Source: CAWJHE01 sp963842455
Lineage (GTDB): Bacteria; Chloroflexota; Anaerolineae; Anaerolineales; UBA4823
Length of the DNA: 64,000 nucleotides
Assembly (NCBI GenBank): GCA_963842455.1
Contig: CAWJHE010000009.1
Location: 294,165 to 358,164, forward strand
Direction: 5' to 3'
A program made the translations under genes and the position numbers. The notes under the pieces are model-generated. The model was not told the origin of the DNA. It was given only the letters and a program-made list of their open reading frames with translations, and ran no database searches. This document shows, in pieces, positions 53,824 to 62,691 of the stretch (within the stretch, counting starts at the first letter, position 1; each line of letters begins with the position of its first letter).

Positions 53824-54236
53824 TCATTGAATTCGTTTCCTGATCTCTGCCTGGACAAGCAGATCGCCCTCGGTTACTATTTCGACATTCCAATCGCCGT
53901 CAGGGTATAAATCGGTCAGTTGAATCGTCCAGAAGGTTTTTAAGATTAACGCAATTTGTTGATAAAAAGCTTCCGGAATTATTTCCCGGTCCTGGTCGTT
54001 ATGGATGAGGTTTTTAACCTCAACAAGGTAAAATCTTCCTGATCAAAAGGCGGCCATAATAGCTGAAAAATCGAAAGCCAATGGATGACTCTGCAAAACG
54101 CACGAGCCGCTGATTGTTCGTCTTGGCTACCACCATCCGACAGATGGTAATGCTTCTGGAATCTCATAAACTCAGGAACTTCTTCCAGGGTAAATATTCG
54201 GGGAATGATGTACTTTGGCGCGCGCTCACTGCCCGC
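53824..54236 (-). pseudogene. Immunity-like gene, tandem copy 2, frameshifted
   Basis: This is a second copy of the 54712 gene: PKYIIPRIFTLEEVPEFMRF, FCRVIHWLSIFQLLWPPF, then after a frameshift IPEAFYQQIALILKTFWTIQ and LYPDGDWNVEIV, ending at TGA 53824. The break fits loss of one base from an A/T run at 54030-54033 (four here; five would restore FYLVEVKN). It has no start codon of its own and is continuous with the end of copy 1. The family was not recognised. Confidence 0.6.
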
Positions 54237-54712
54237 GCGTAACCCGCGCCTGTCTCGCAGGTGAAACCGGCGCATGGGTAGCCTTGTGGGATGCATAAGC
54301 CAGGAAAAAAATGGAACGGTGATTTTAGTTTGTTCCACGAGTTCCAACTGGACCGGCTTTCCATCCTCATCCTCTAACCATTCGACATTCCAATCGCCGT
54401 CAGGATATAAATCAGTCAATTGAATCGTCCAGAAGGTTTTAAGATTATGGCAATTTGTTGATAAAAAGCTTCCGGAATTACATCCCGGCCCAGGTCTTCG
54501 TTGACAATAAAGCGAACCTGAAGATAGCAAAAATCTTCCTGATCAAAAGACGGCCATAATATCTGAAAAATCGCAAGCCAATGGATGGCTCTGCTGCACA
54601 AAATCGCTGCCTGTTGTGCATCAATGACCTTCTGCGGGTTATTTTTCTGCAATCTTTTAAACTCTGGAACCTCTTCCAGGGTAAATATTCGGGGAATGCT
54701 GTACTTTGGCAT
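54237..54712 (-). pseudogene. Immunity-like gene, tandem copy 1, frameshifted
   Basis: It starts at ATG 54712 (PKYSIPRIFTLEEVPEFKRL), continues with ILCSRAIHWLAIFQILWPSF and FYQQIAIILK, then shifts frame at 54437-54440. Four T occur there where copy 2 has five. The other frame gives TFWTIQLTDLYPDGDWNVEW, DGKPVQLELVEQTKITVPFF and a basic end. The intact protein would be about 155 residues, small, acidic and soluble, as many Rhs immunity proteins are. The function is inferred from location only. Confidence 0.6.
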
Positions 54713-54916
54713 ACGTTCAGCTCCTTATTGCCTTACGAATTTGATATAGGTAGATATAATCGCAGCTTTGATCCGACTGTAAGGAAAAGTATCCTTTCCC
54801 ACTCTATTACCCCATCCGTTGAAATGGTTTTTTTTTGCCGCAGGTGTATTCCAGTACGCTTTATATAAATGATGTGAACATAGAGCACAAAGCAGGTACT
54901 CGAGACGGTTAGGAAA

Positions 54917-55588
54917 TTACTGTTTTTCTGCAATCCTTACTGTCAATGAATATGCACCCGCCACTTCCTCAATAAAAGTTAAGAAAGTGCTTGCTTGATT
55001 TTCGTCAACAAGAACATTTATATGAGTATCTGAGGTCCAACATAACATTTTTAACTCTTGCCTCAAACCAATGATCTCAACATCCCCTATTTCCAGCCAA
55101 TACCACTTCACAAATACTTGATTCCTTTTCACTCCTACTTCAAGCCAGTCACTATCGAAATTCTTAAAACCGTAAATGATGTTAGAAAGGCTGGCTCCCC
55201 CATAAGCTAGAATTTTTTCAAACCATTCTGACCCTGGTTTTCCAATTACATTTAACACATATTCTCTACTTCCATCGGGAGGTTGGATGATAGAGGAATA
55301 TTCTTTCGTAATCGCAACTTTTACCCCATGCAGGTCAGGTAACTCGGGCAGCACTTGATCCTTATCGCCAAGCATTCCTTGACTCTCATCAATAAATTGA
55401 CTCAGCATGACTATCTGACATTCCTTGAGGAAAAAGTCAAGCAATGTCAAATATATCGATGATAACTCCGCCCGGCGAGACCTTGGGTCAGTGATTTCTA
55501 TTAGCTGATAAGCACCAACTTGCGACAAATAAATATTCCAATCTTTTTCCCTGGCTGCAGAAAAGATTTTGTTTTTTATCCATTTCAT
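54917..55588 (-). CDS. Putative immunity protein for the orphan Rhs toxin
   Basis: This 223-residue soluble, acidic protein starts 23 bp after the stop of the orphan Rhs toxin frame on the same strand. No known family was recognised. Segments include KVAITKEYSSIIQPPDGSRE, WFEKILAYGGASLSNIIYGF and NQVFVKWYWLEIGDVEII, suggesting an alpha/beta fold. Position directly after a toxin-bearing Rhs end is the usual place for the cognate immunity gene. Confidence 0.55.
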   Translation of the reverse strand: MKWIKNKIFSAAREKDWNIYLSQVGAYQLIEITDPRSRRAELSSIYLTLLDFFLKECQIVMLSQFIDESQGMLGDKDQVLPELPDLHGVKVAITKEYSSIIQPPDGSREYVLNVIGKPGSEWFEKILAYGGASLSNIIYGFKNFDSDWLEVGVKRNQVFVKWYWLEIGDVEIIGLRQELKMLCWTSDTHINVLVDENQASTFLTFIEEVAGAYSLTVRIAEKQ

Positions 55589-55611
55589 TTCATCACCGTT
55601 CCTGGTTGTCC

Positions 55612-57322
55612 TTAAGTATCCTCTCTTCGGTATATGGTATCAAACATTCCTGGAGTAACAACGATAAATGGAATAAAAATCTCTCCCGACACGATTGGCA
55701 TCAAAGTATTAACTGCATTTGAAGCGAAAGCTTTTGTAGCATTAGATGCATATATTGTATAGGCTTTTGCGGTGTAATAAGCGCCAGCTGCCTTTCCAAC
55801 CAAGGGCTCTATATTTTTGTGGTTTACAGATTGAAGTAATTTTAAGTCGGAGTTAATGTGCCAATAGTTCGCACTTTTATGAGGGTGGTTAACAATTAAA
55901 ATTCTAGTCCCCAGACCACCCTTAGGATTTTCTTGAAAAAGGAAATTCTTAGCTGCAGGCGGGGCACTCCTCCAAATTATTCTTACGTTCTGCTCTAGCC
56001 ACTTCAACCAATCCGGTGGAGGAGGAGTTGGTGCATGCCCAGTTGGATCTGTATACCGAACCGGGTTATTAAAGGTATAAGCATACCGATCAAAGGCGAT
56101 AGGATTTGTGGGCACAGTAGGATAACTTGCTTTTGAGTCCTCGATGCGCTTCCTATTCTCCTGGTTAAGCTGCTCTAAAAGTTGCTTTTCGTTGTAATTA
56201 ACGGTTAGAGCAGAATAGTTGGCTTCTGCGACATAACCAATCGCATTGGGATTGTTTCCCCCGCCCACGCTTGGTACAATACTGTCAGGCGACAGGAACC
56301 GGTTAAGATAAGGGTCATACCAGCGCGCCTGGTAAAAGTACAGCCCGGCTTCAGCCTCCAACTGCCCGGTGTAACGCCGCTGCGTGGGTGTGCTTCCATC
56401 CGTGTCAGCGCGTTTCTCCCCAGGCGCTATAGCGCAGCTCGGCTACCTTGTCCGCCCCCTCATCCAGCGTCAGCGCGGTGCTTCCCAAATGATCGCTCAG
56501 GAAGTAAAACACGCCGTCTTCCAGCCCAGCCTGGTTGCTTTGCACCCGCATTACAACGCGCTGCCCCCCGGCGCTGTAATAGCTCATCCAGGCCTGCCCG
56601 GCCGGGAGTTCCGGCCTCGAGGTCGTCGCCAGGGGGAGATAGATACAGGCATTCGTGGAGCAATCCGGCGGGGTGGGGGTAGATTGCTGCCGCGGCTCGC
56701 CCAGCGAGATTTCAAAGTAGTCGCCCACGTAAGCGCTGGTTTTTACCTGGCTGCCGGTCACGACCACCGCCTTTACCCGCGCTCCATCTCCGTTGTAGGT
56801 GTAGCTGGCGCTCATACCGGCGCTGGCAATACCCACCAGCCGGCCTTCGGCGTCGTAGCTCAGGGTGTAGGTCCCGCTCGCAATCTGCCGGCTGATCATG
56901 TTGCCGTTGGCGTCGTAAGCATAGCTCTGGCTGCCCAGGCCGGTGGCTGCATGCGGGTGGGCAGTATCCGTATAGCTCAGCGTCTGCCCGGCCAGGCTGG
57001 CCAGGTTGCCGCTGGCGGCGTCGTAGCTATAACTCTGGCTGTAGGCCCCGCTCACGCTCGTCAGCCGGTCCAGCGCATCGTAGCTGTAATTCAGCGTTTC
57101 GTTGGCGATGTTATCCTGCACGACGCTCAGGTTGCCGTTGGCGTCATAACTGTACCCCAGGTGCTGCCAGGTGATGGTGGGCGTCTGGCTGACGGCGCTG
57201 ACGGTGCTCTGCAAGCGTCCGCCCTGCGTATCCCAGGGGTAGTAGGTGCGGCTGGTTTCGACCCCATTGCCCAGCTTCCATTCCAATAGCCAACCGCTAC
57301 CCGACTTCATCACACCTCGCAC
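55612..57322 (-). pseudogene. Orphan Rhs tip with toxin domain, frameshifted
   Basis: The displaced Rhs C-terminal module starts abruptly inside the core at 57322. It repeats the main Rhs core end (YD repeats such as LSVVQDNIANETLNYSYDAL), then after one inserted C near 56405 continues in another frame with RRYTGQLEAEAGLYFYQARW and YDPYLNRFLSPDSIVP. The variable end after NNPVRYTDPTGHAPTPPP is a 110-residue putative toxin (LPIV/TLMPIVSGEIFIPFIV region hydrophobic). It lacks the N-terminal secretion part, as orphan Rhs tips do, and can replace the main tip by recombination across the shared core. Confidence 0.75.
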
Positions 57323-59594
57323 CTATATCATGGCTACCAGCCTGGACGATGATTTTTTATATCTAATAAGCCGGGTGTGCAATTCCCATAGGGGAGCCAG
57401 CCGCTGTTGTCATCATCTGTGAGTATATTTCTCCGTACTTTTTGCTTGAGTTCCTTGTTATCCTCATAAGAGATGGTAAAGATCAAGGCATCTTCGTCCG
57501 ATGTGCTGTAATAATAATACATCTCTATATAATCTTCACAAACGAAAACAGCTTCATATCCCTTTACGATTTGATGCACCTGGCTGATGGGCGTTCCACG
57601 TGGTAAAGTTTCATCAAAGTGACCTATGGGGAAATATGGAATGCGTCCATAAATTTGCAGGTCCAATCCCAGCTCCCGGGCGAGCTCTTCACGCTGCAGT
57701 CTTGCGGACCTTTCCTCCAGGTAGTTTTTGCCCACCACCAGCACGATGAGCATCAAGACCGCTGACATGAGGGTTTGTTTTTTGTTCATTCTGCTGCTCC
57801 TATCCTACAGGTTATCCTATCCGTTTCCCCATATGGCATGTACATAATCAGATAAGCTTGAAGCGTCGAAAAACCGGAAGAGCCATCCATCCACTGCCGC
57901 AACACTTCCCAGGCGGATGTCTCCTGGGTTACCAAGGTCTCTGAGTAAATTTACCATTAAGGCTGGCTCTAATCCTGCGTAATACCCCAAAAAGAACGTC
58001 CCAACATAGTGGTGTGATTGATTTTCAGATGGTTTTATGTCTATGAAATTTGGATTTATTCCAGTATTGGGTATTATTACAAAGGGTAGAATTGGTCCCC
58101 CAGCAGAGGCCAGGGCAGCAGAAGTCCAATGGCCGGAGGCAGAAATCCCACCAAACATTAATGAAAATGCTCTGACAAGTTCTTTCTTGTTGGCAAAGCG
58201 GGCTTCTAACCGTTCAACAGACTGCTCAAACGAGATGGTTGGGTTTTCCCATAAGATTTTTCTATTAGAATAATAAGCCAACCAGTCTTGAAACGCCCAA
58301 AAGCTTTGGCCTGAGACAGAACCAGGGTAAACATACCTGAACAAATCATCTTGATACCTGATATCAGACCAATATTGACCCTTGTATTTCCGTCCCAAAT
58401 AGCCATCGTTCATTATCTTCCTCATATAAGCTCTCTCTGCGATGACCATATCTCTGCAATCGGATTCGCCAATTGCGCAATCGACATCGTGTCCACTTGG
58501 GTCAACGTACCGGACCGGGTTATTGTTAACGTAGGCATAGCGATCCCAGGCCTGCACCCCCTGGCTCGCCAGGGGCACAATGCTATCCGCCTGGGCGAAC
58601 CTGCCCAGGCCGGGATCGTACCAGCGCGCCTGGTAGAAGTACAGCCCGGCTTCAGCCTCCAACTGCCCGGTGTAGCGCCGCTGCGTGGGCGTGCTTCCAT
58701 CCGTGTAGCGCGTCTCCCCCCAGGCGCTATAGCGCAGCTCGGCTACCTTGCCCGCCCCCTCATCCAGGGTCAGCGACGTGCTTCCCAAATGGTCGCTCAG
58801 GAAGTAAAACACGCCGTCTTCCAGCCCAGCCTGGTTGCTTTGCACCCGCAGCGCGCGCTGCCCCCCGGCGCTGTAGTAGCTCATCCAGGCCTGCCCGGCT
58901 GGGAGTTCCGGCCTCGAGGTCGCCGCCAGGGGGAGATAGATACAGGCATTCGTGGAGCAATCCGGTTGGGTGGGGGTAGATTGCTGCCGCGGCTCGCCCA
59001 GCGAGATTTCAAAGTAGTTGCCCACATAGGCGCTGGTTTTTACCTGGCTGCCGGTCGTGACCACCGCTTTCACCCGCGCTCCATCTCCGTTGTAGGTGTA
59101 GCTGGCGCTCATACCGGCGCTGGCAATACTCACCAGCCGGCCTTCGGCGTCATAACTCAGGGTGTAGGTCCCGCTCGCAATCTGCCGGCTGATCATATTG
59201 CCGTTGGCGTCGTAAGCGTAGCTCTGGCTGCCCAGGCCAGTAGCTGCATGTGGGTGGGCAGTATCCGTATAGCTCAGCGTCTGCCCGGCCAGGCTGGCCA
59301 GGTTGCCGCTGGCGGCGTCGTAGCTATAACTCTGGCTGTAGGCCCCGCTCACGCTCGTCAGCCGGTCCAGCGCATCGTAGCTGTAATTCAGCGTTTCGCT
59401 GGCGACGTTATCCTGCACGACGCTCAGGTTGCCGTTGGCATCGTATGTATACCCCAGGTGCTGCCAGATGATGGTGGGCGTCTGGCTGACGGCGCTGACG
59501 GTGCTCTGCAAGCGTCCGCCCTGCGTATCCCAGGGGTAGTAGGTGCGGCTGGTTTCGACCCCATTGCCCAGCTTCCATTCCAATAGCCGCCCGG
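56319..59594. repeat. Long direct repeat of the Rhs core end (about 974 bp, two copies)
   Basis: 56319-57292 and 58620-59594 are nearly identical by eye, covering the last YD repeats and the conserved RRYTGQLEAEAGLYFYQARW block. Homology ends abruptly on both sides. A third, partial copy is at 51553-51897. Confidence 0.88.
57334..57789 (-). CDS. Putative immunity protein of the main Rhs toxin
   Basis: This 151-residue protein has an N-terminal membrane segment (TLMSAVLMLIVLVVGKNYL) and an acidic, Tyr-rich domain (YEAVFVCEDYIEMYYYYSTS, DEDALIFTISYEDNKELKQK). It starts 28 bp after the end of the large Rhs gene. No family was recognised. An N-in membrane anchor with an external domain would suit protection against a toxin acting at the envelope. 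Immunity is inferred only from position. Confidence 0.5.
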   Translation of the reverse strand: MNKKQTLMSAVLMLIVLVVGKNYLEERSARLQREELARELGLDLQIYGRIPYFPIGHFDETLPRGTPISQVHQIVKGYEAVFVCEDYIEMYYYYSTSDEDALIFTISYEDNKELKQKVRRNILTDDDNSGWLPYGNCTPGLLDIKNHRPGW

Positions 59595-62500
59595 CTTCAT
59601 CATATTCCGCCTGGGAGACGTAGCGGTTCCAGTTCCCGGACTCTACTTCGGTCGCTAACCCCTGCAGGTTGTAATGGGTGGAGAGCCTTTCTCCATTCGG
59701 GTAGGTCATCCCAACCACCCAATCGGCGCTGTTGTACGACCACAGGGTGGTATAGGTCCCTACCCCGCCGATTGCAACCGTTTCCGCCGTCAGCCGCCCG
59801 CGCAGGTCATATTCCCACAAAGTGCTGCCGCTGGCGTCGCTCATGCCGCTGCGCCGGCCAATCCCGTTGGTCCCCTGGTCGTAGTTGTAGCTCACCGCGG
59901 CGGTGTTGGCGGCTATAGCGGCGCAACTCCCTCCGTTGGCATTGCTGTAGCTCTTTCCCAGCAGGCGGTTCAGTCCGTCGTAGCTCAGGCTGGTTACGCA
60001 GCCGCGTGCATCGGTCTGTTCCACCAGATTGCCCAGGGCGTCGTACTGGTAGGTCCAAATGCCCATATCCGGGTCGTTCATACTCAGCTTGCGCCCGGCG
60101 AAGTCGTAGCTCAGGCTGGCGGCGTACGACCCGTACTGCGCCTGCACCAGCCGGTCGGCGGCGTCATAGCTGTAGGTTACCCCCGGCCCCGCAGGGGAAA
60201 CCACCCGGTAGGTGCGACCTAACGCATCGCTCCACGTAACGCTGGTGTTGCCGCGCGCATTGGTGAGGTGGGTCAGGTTGTAGAGGGCGCCGTTGTCGCT
60301 CTGGAGGCTGTAAACGCTGGTTTGGATGCTCCCGTCTGGCGCCTGCACCTGGTAGATGCGCCCGAGCGCATCATAGCTGGTCAGGGTGTAATCCGCCGGG
60401 TTGGGCGAAGGCGTTATAAAGGCGCCCTGGGTCAGGGGCCGGCTGTAGGGTACGGTCTCTTTGTAGGCGCGGCCCATTTCGTCATAGTAGATATCGCTAA
60501 CCAGGGTTTGCAGCGCGCCCGCAAGTTCGGCGTCTGTTTGGGTTTGCAGCAACTGCCCCAGCCCGTTGTAATATTTGCGCACTTTGGTGTAGATGTCTAC
60601 GCTAATGCGTTGCTGGGCTTCCGTCCAAAACAGGTGGTTTTGGCTGTCTATGTGGTACGAGAAGCGCAGGGTCGGGTTGTCGCTTTCATCTCCCGGGCGG
60701 ATGACGGCGGTGATGCGCCCCAGGGCGTCATACTCAGCCCTGACCTCCGCTCCGTTGGCGTCGATCTCGCTGGTGGGCAACCCCAGTGTGTAGTCGTACC
60801 CGCTGCTGATTTCCTGGTTCAGGGGGTTGGTCTGGCTGATCAGGTAGGTATGGTACAGCGGGTCATATTCCAGCTCGGTGGTAAACGCTGCTCCGGCAGG
60901 TGAAGCTACAGCGGTAGCATAGCCAGAGTAGGTGGTTTGGGTTGTCTGGTTGCCGTGGCTGTCATAACCGTATCCGGTCTCGCTATAACGCTTCTGACCT
61001 CCCACTTCATCGACCAGCGTTCTTTGCACCCGCAAACGCCCGGCTTTGTTATCCGGGGCTACAGGAGCAGGCGGGCTGCTATACTGGCTGTTGGCGTCGT
61101 ACAGGTACAGCGTTTCTCCCAGCAACCCGGTGTTCCCGCTGAAGTCGCAGCCATTGGCGCAATCCAACTGCAGGATTCTGGCCGGCAGGCTGACCAGGTA
61201 CAGGCTACTGTCATGGCGCGGCCAGTATTCGGTCTTGCTGGCGCGGTATTCCACCCAGCCCGATCCATTCCAGTAGCTGAGCACGCTGCGCGTCAGGTTG
61301 CCGTACTGGCTGTTGTTTTGATCTGCTGCCTGGTATTGGTAGGTCGTCCTGGTTCCGGTCCAGCGCGTGTCGCCGATATTCAACACGGCGTCGCTGGCAT
61401 AGTCTGCGACGATGCTTTCCGTTGGGTAGCTCCACACCACCGCCAGGTCTTTGTAATTCCTCAAGGTTTCGTTAGCGTCGGGGATGGCTAAATCCGGGAT
61501 TGAATTTGCGCTGTCTGTGTCATATTGGGTGATGGCTGCGTAGCGGGTTTCGGTTTCGCGGTACAGTACGCCTTCGAAATAATCATCCAGCCATAATACG
61601 CCCTGGTTGACCCGTTGGCGAAAGCGCCAGGTCTCCGCGGCAAAGCCTCCCAGGCTGCCTTCTCCGCTGCTGGTCGGGTCATCCAGCCGCCATAGGCGTA
61701 CTTTGAATCCATCATCTTGGTCCAGGCTGAGTTTGATCACGTACCAGCGATCCAGTTGGAAGTGATCCCGGTCGATCAGCACTGCGCCGGTTTGCAGGCC
61801 AGCGCCGGCGTCGTAGCGCAGCCGGGCTTCTGGTTTGCCGTTGTTGGGTTGGATCAGCACGCCAAAGAACTTTCCGCTGGCGCTGCGCAGTCCCACTTCT
61901 GCCTGGGCGGCCGCGCCGCTCAGGCGGAACTGCGCCACTGCCGTATCTCCGTCGTTCAGGCTGTCAGCGCTGCGCTCAATACTGACATCCCAGTTGCTTT
62001 GGGTGTTCTCCGCTTTCAAGGCGTAGTCAAAATCCTGGTTTTTGATGAATTCACTTCCGCTCACCCCGCTAGAGACCGCCCAGTGCGTGTTTTGGCTCAG
62101 CAGCTGTTCAAAATCATCAGCAAAGCTTTGTTTGACGGTCATGGTATGGTAGGGCTGACCTTTGAGGGCATCGCTTTGGTAGTACCAGGCGACGTTGGTC
62201 AGCCCGGAGGGGTCGGTGACCTGCGTGACTGCGTGCCCGCGAAATTCGCGCATGGCGCAGGTGTTCAGGCTGCTGCAATCGCTCCCCGCCGCCTCCACAG
62301 CCGCCGAGGTGTAGGCCGTGTTGGCGGAAGGGTTATCATAACGATAGGTGTAGGTGTGTTGCTGGCCGGTTGCCGCATCCGTGACCGTTCTAGAGGTCAC
62401 GCGGTAATAGAGCGGGAATAACATGAATTGCAATTTGGAGATCAGGATGTTGCCATCCACTACCAGGCGCAATTGGGTATTGGATGGGTCGAAAGAGGCT

Positions 62501-62691
62501 GGCATGTCCAGGGTGCCTTCCAAAACGGTGGGGGCGCTCTCCACAGATTTAGGACCCAGCATGTGTAAGGCGGCGCCGTCGTAAAAACCCATATTGATCT
62601 GCGCTGGACCTGCAACGGCTTTCGCGGTGATATGGAAACGATACAGGCTGCCGGGCTTGATCACATGTTCCGGAATGGTGCGTTGAGCGAC
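57817..62691 (-). CDS. Rhs repeat protein, C-terminal 1.6 kb-residue part with toxin tip
   Basis: More than 1600 residues lie in one frame. The protein has a jelly-roll-like region first (about 1-380), then many YD repeats (EIDANGAEVRAEYDALGRIT, WTYQYDALGNLVEQTDARGC). The conserved core end RRYTGQLEAEAGLYFYQARW and NNPVRYVDPSGH follows. After it comes a unique 185-residue C-terminal tip (YMRKIMNDGYLGRKYKGQYW, HHYVGTFFLGYYAGLEPALM), presumably a toxin released after self-cleavage in the Rhs shell. Its type was not recognised. The frame is entered by a frameshift near 62693, and the true start lies beyond the window. Confidence 0.85.
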   Translation of the reverse strand, partial: VAQRTIPEHVIKPGSLYRFHITAKAVAGPAQINMGFYDGAALHMLGPKSVESAPTVLEGTLDMPASFDPSNTQLRLVVDGNILISKLQFMLFPLYYRVTSRTVTDAATGQQHTYTYRYDNPSANTAYTSAAVEAAGSDCSSLNTCAMREFRGHAVTQVTDPSGLTNVAWYYQSDALKGQPYHTMTVKQSFADDFEQLLSQNTHWAVSSGVSGSEFIKNQDFDYALKAENTQSNWDVSIERSADSLNDGDTAVAQFRLSGAAAQAEVGLRSASGKFFGVLIQPNNGKPEARLRYDAGAGLQTGAVLIDRDHFQLDRWYVIKLSLDQDDGFKVRLWRLDDPTSSGEGSLGGFAAETWRFRQRVNQGVLWLDDYFEGVLYRETETRYAAITQYDTDSANSIPDLAIPDANETLRNYKDLAVVWSYPTESIVADYASDAVLNIGDTRWTGTRTTYQYQAADQNNSQYGNLTRSVLSYWNGSGWVEYRASKTEYWPRHDSSLYLVSLPARILQLDCANGCDFSGNTGLLGETLYLYDANSQYSSPPAPVAPDNKAGRLRVQRTLVDEVGGQKRYSETGYGYDSHGNQTTQTTYSGYATAVASPAGAAFTTELEYDPLYHTYLISQTNPLNQEISSGYDYTLGLPTSEIDANGAEVRAEYDALGRITAVIRPGDESDNPTLRFSYHIDSQNHLFWTEAQQRISVDIYTKVRKYYNGLGQLLQTQTDAELAGALQTLVSDIYYDEMGRAYKETVPYSRPLTQGAFITPSPNPADYTLTSYDALGRIYQVQAPDGSIQTSVYSLQSDNGALYNLTHLTNARGNTSVTWSDALGRTYRVVSPAGPGVTYSYDAADRLVQAQYGSYAASLSYDFAGRKLSMNDPDMGIWTYQYDALGNLVEQTDARGCVTSLSYDGLNRLLGKSYSNANGGSCAAIAANTAAVSYNYDQGTNGIGRRSGMSDASGSTLWEYDLRGRLTAETVAIGGVGTYTTLWSYNSADWVVGMTYPNGERLSTHYNLQGLATEVESGNWNRYVSQAEYDEAGRLLEWKLGNGVETSRTYYPWDTQGGRLQSTVSAVSQTPTIIWQHLGYTYDANGNLSVVQDNVASETLNYSYDALDRLTSVSGAYSQSYSYDAASGNLASLAGQTLSYTDTAHPHAATGLGSQSYAYDANGNMISRQIASGTYTLSYDAEGRLVSIASAGMSASYTYNGDGARVKAVVTTGSQVKTSAYVGNYFEISLGEPRQQSTPTQPDCSTNACIYLPLAATSRPELPAGQAWMSYYSAGGQRALRVQSNQAGLEDGVFYFLSDHLGSTSLTLDEGAGKVAELRYSAWGETRYTDGSTPTQRRYTGQLEAEAGLYFYQARWYDPGLGRFAQADSIVPLASQGVQAWDRYAYVNNNPVRYVDPSGHDVDCAIGESDCRDMVIAERAYMRKIMNDGYLGRKYKGQYWSDIRYQDDLFRYVYPGSVSGQSFWAFQDWLAYYSNRKILWENPTISFEQSVERLEARFANKKELVRAFSLMFGGISASGHWTSAALASAGGPILPFVIIPNTGINPNFIDIKPSENQSHHYVGTFFLGYYAGLEPALMVNLLRDLGNPGDIRLGSVAAVDGWLFRFFDASSLSDYVHAIWGNG

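Noticed and set aside
54733..54933. 66-residue minus-strand frame between immunity-like genes
   Set aside because: No ribosome site, atypical composition and partial overlap with the neighbouring gene; not supportable.
58351..59586. A 411-residue open frame antisense to the Rhs gene (and a 301-residue one at 56384-57289)
   Set aside because: They lie opposite the GC-rich, repetitive Rhs coding frame, share its repeat, and their translations are low-complexity and resemble no protein. They are shadows of the Rhs codon pattern.
51553..59594. CRISPR or phage direct repeats
   Set aside because: The repeats are copies of Rhs coding sequence about 1 kb long, not short regularly spaced units.
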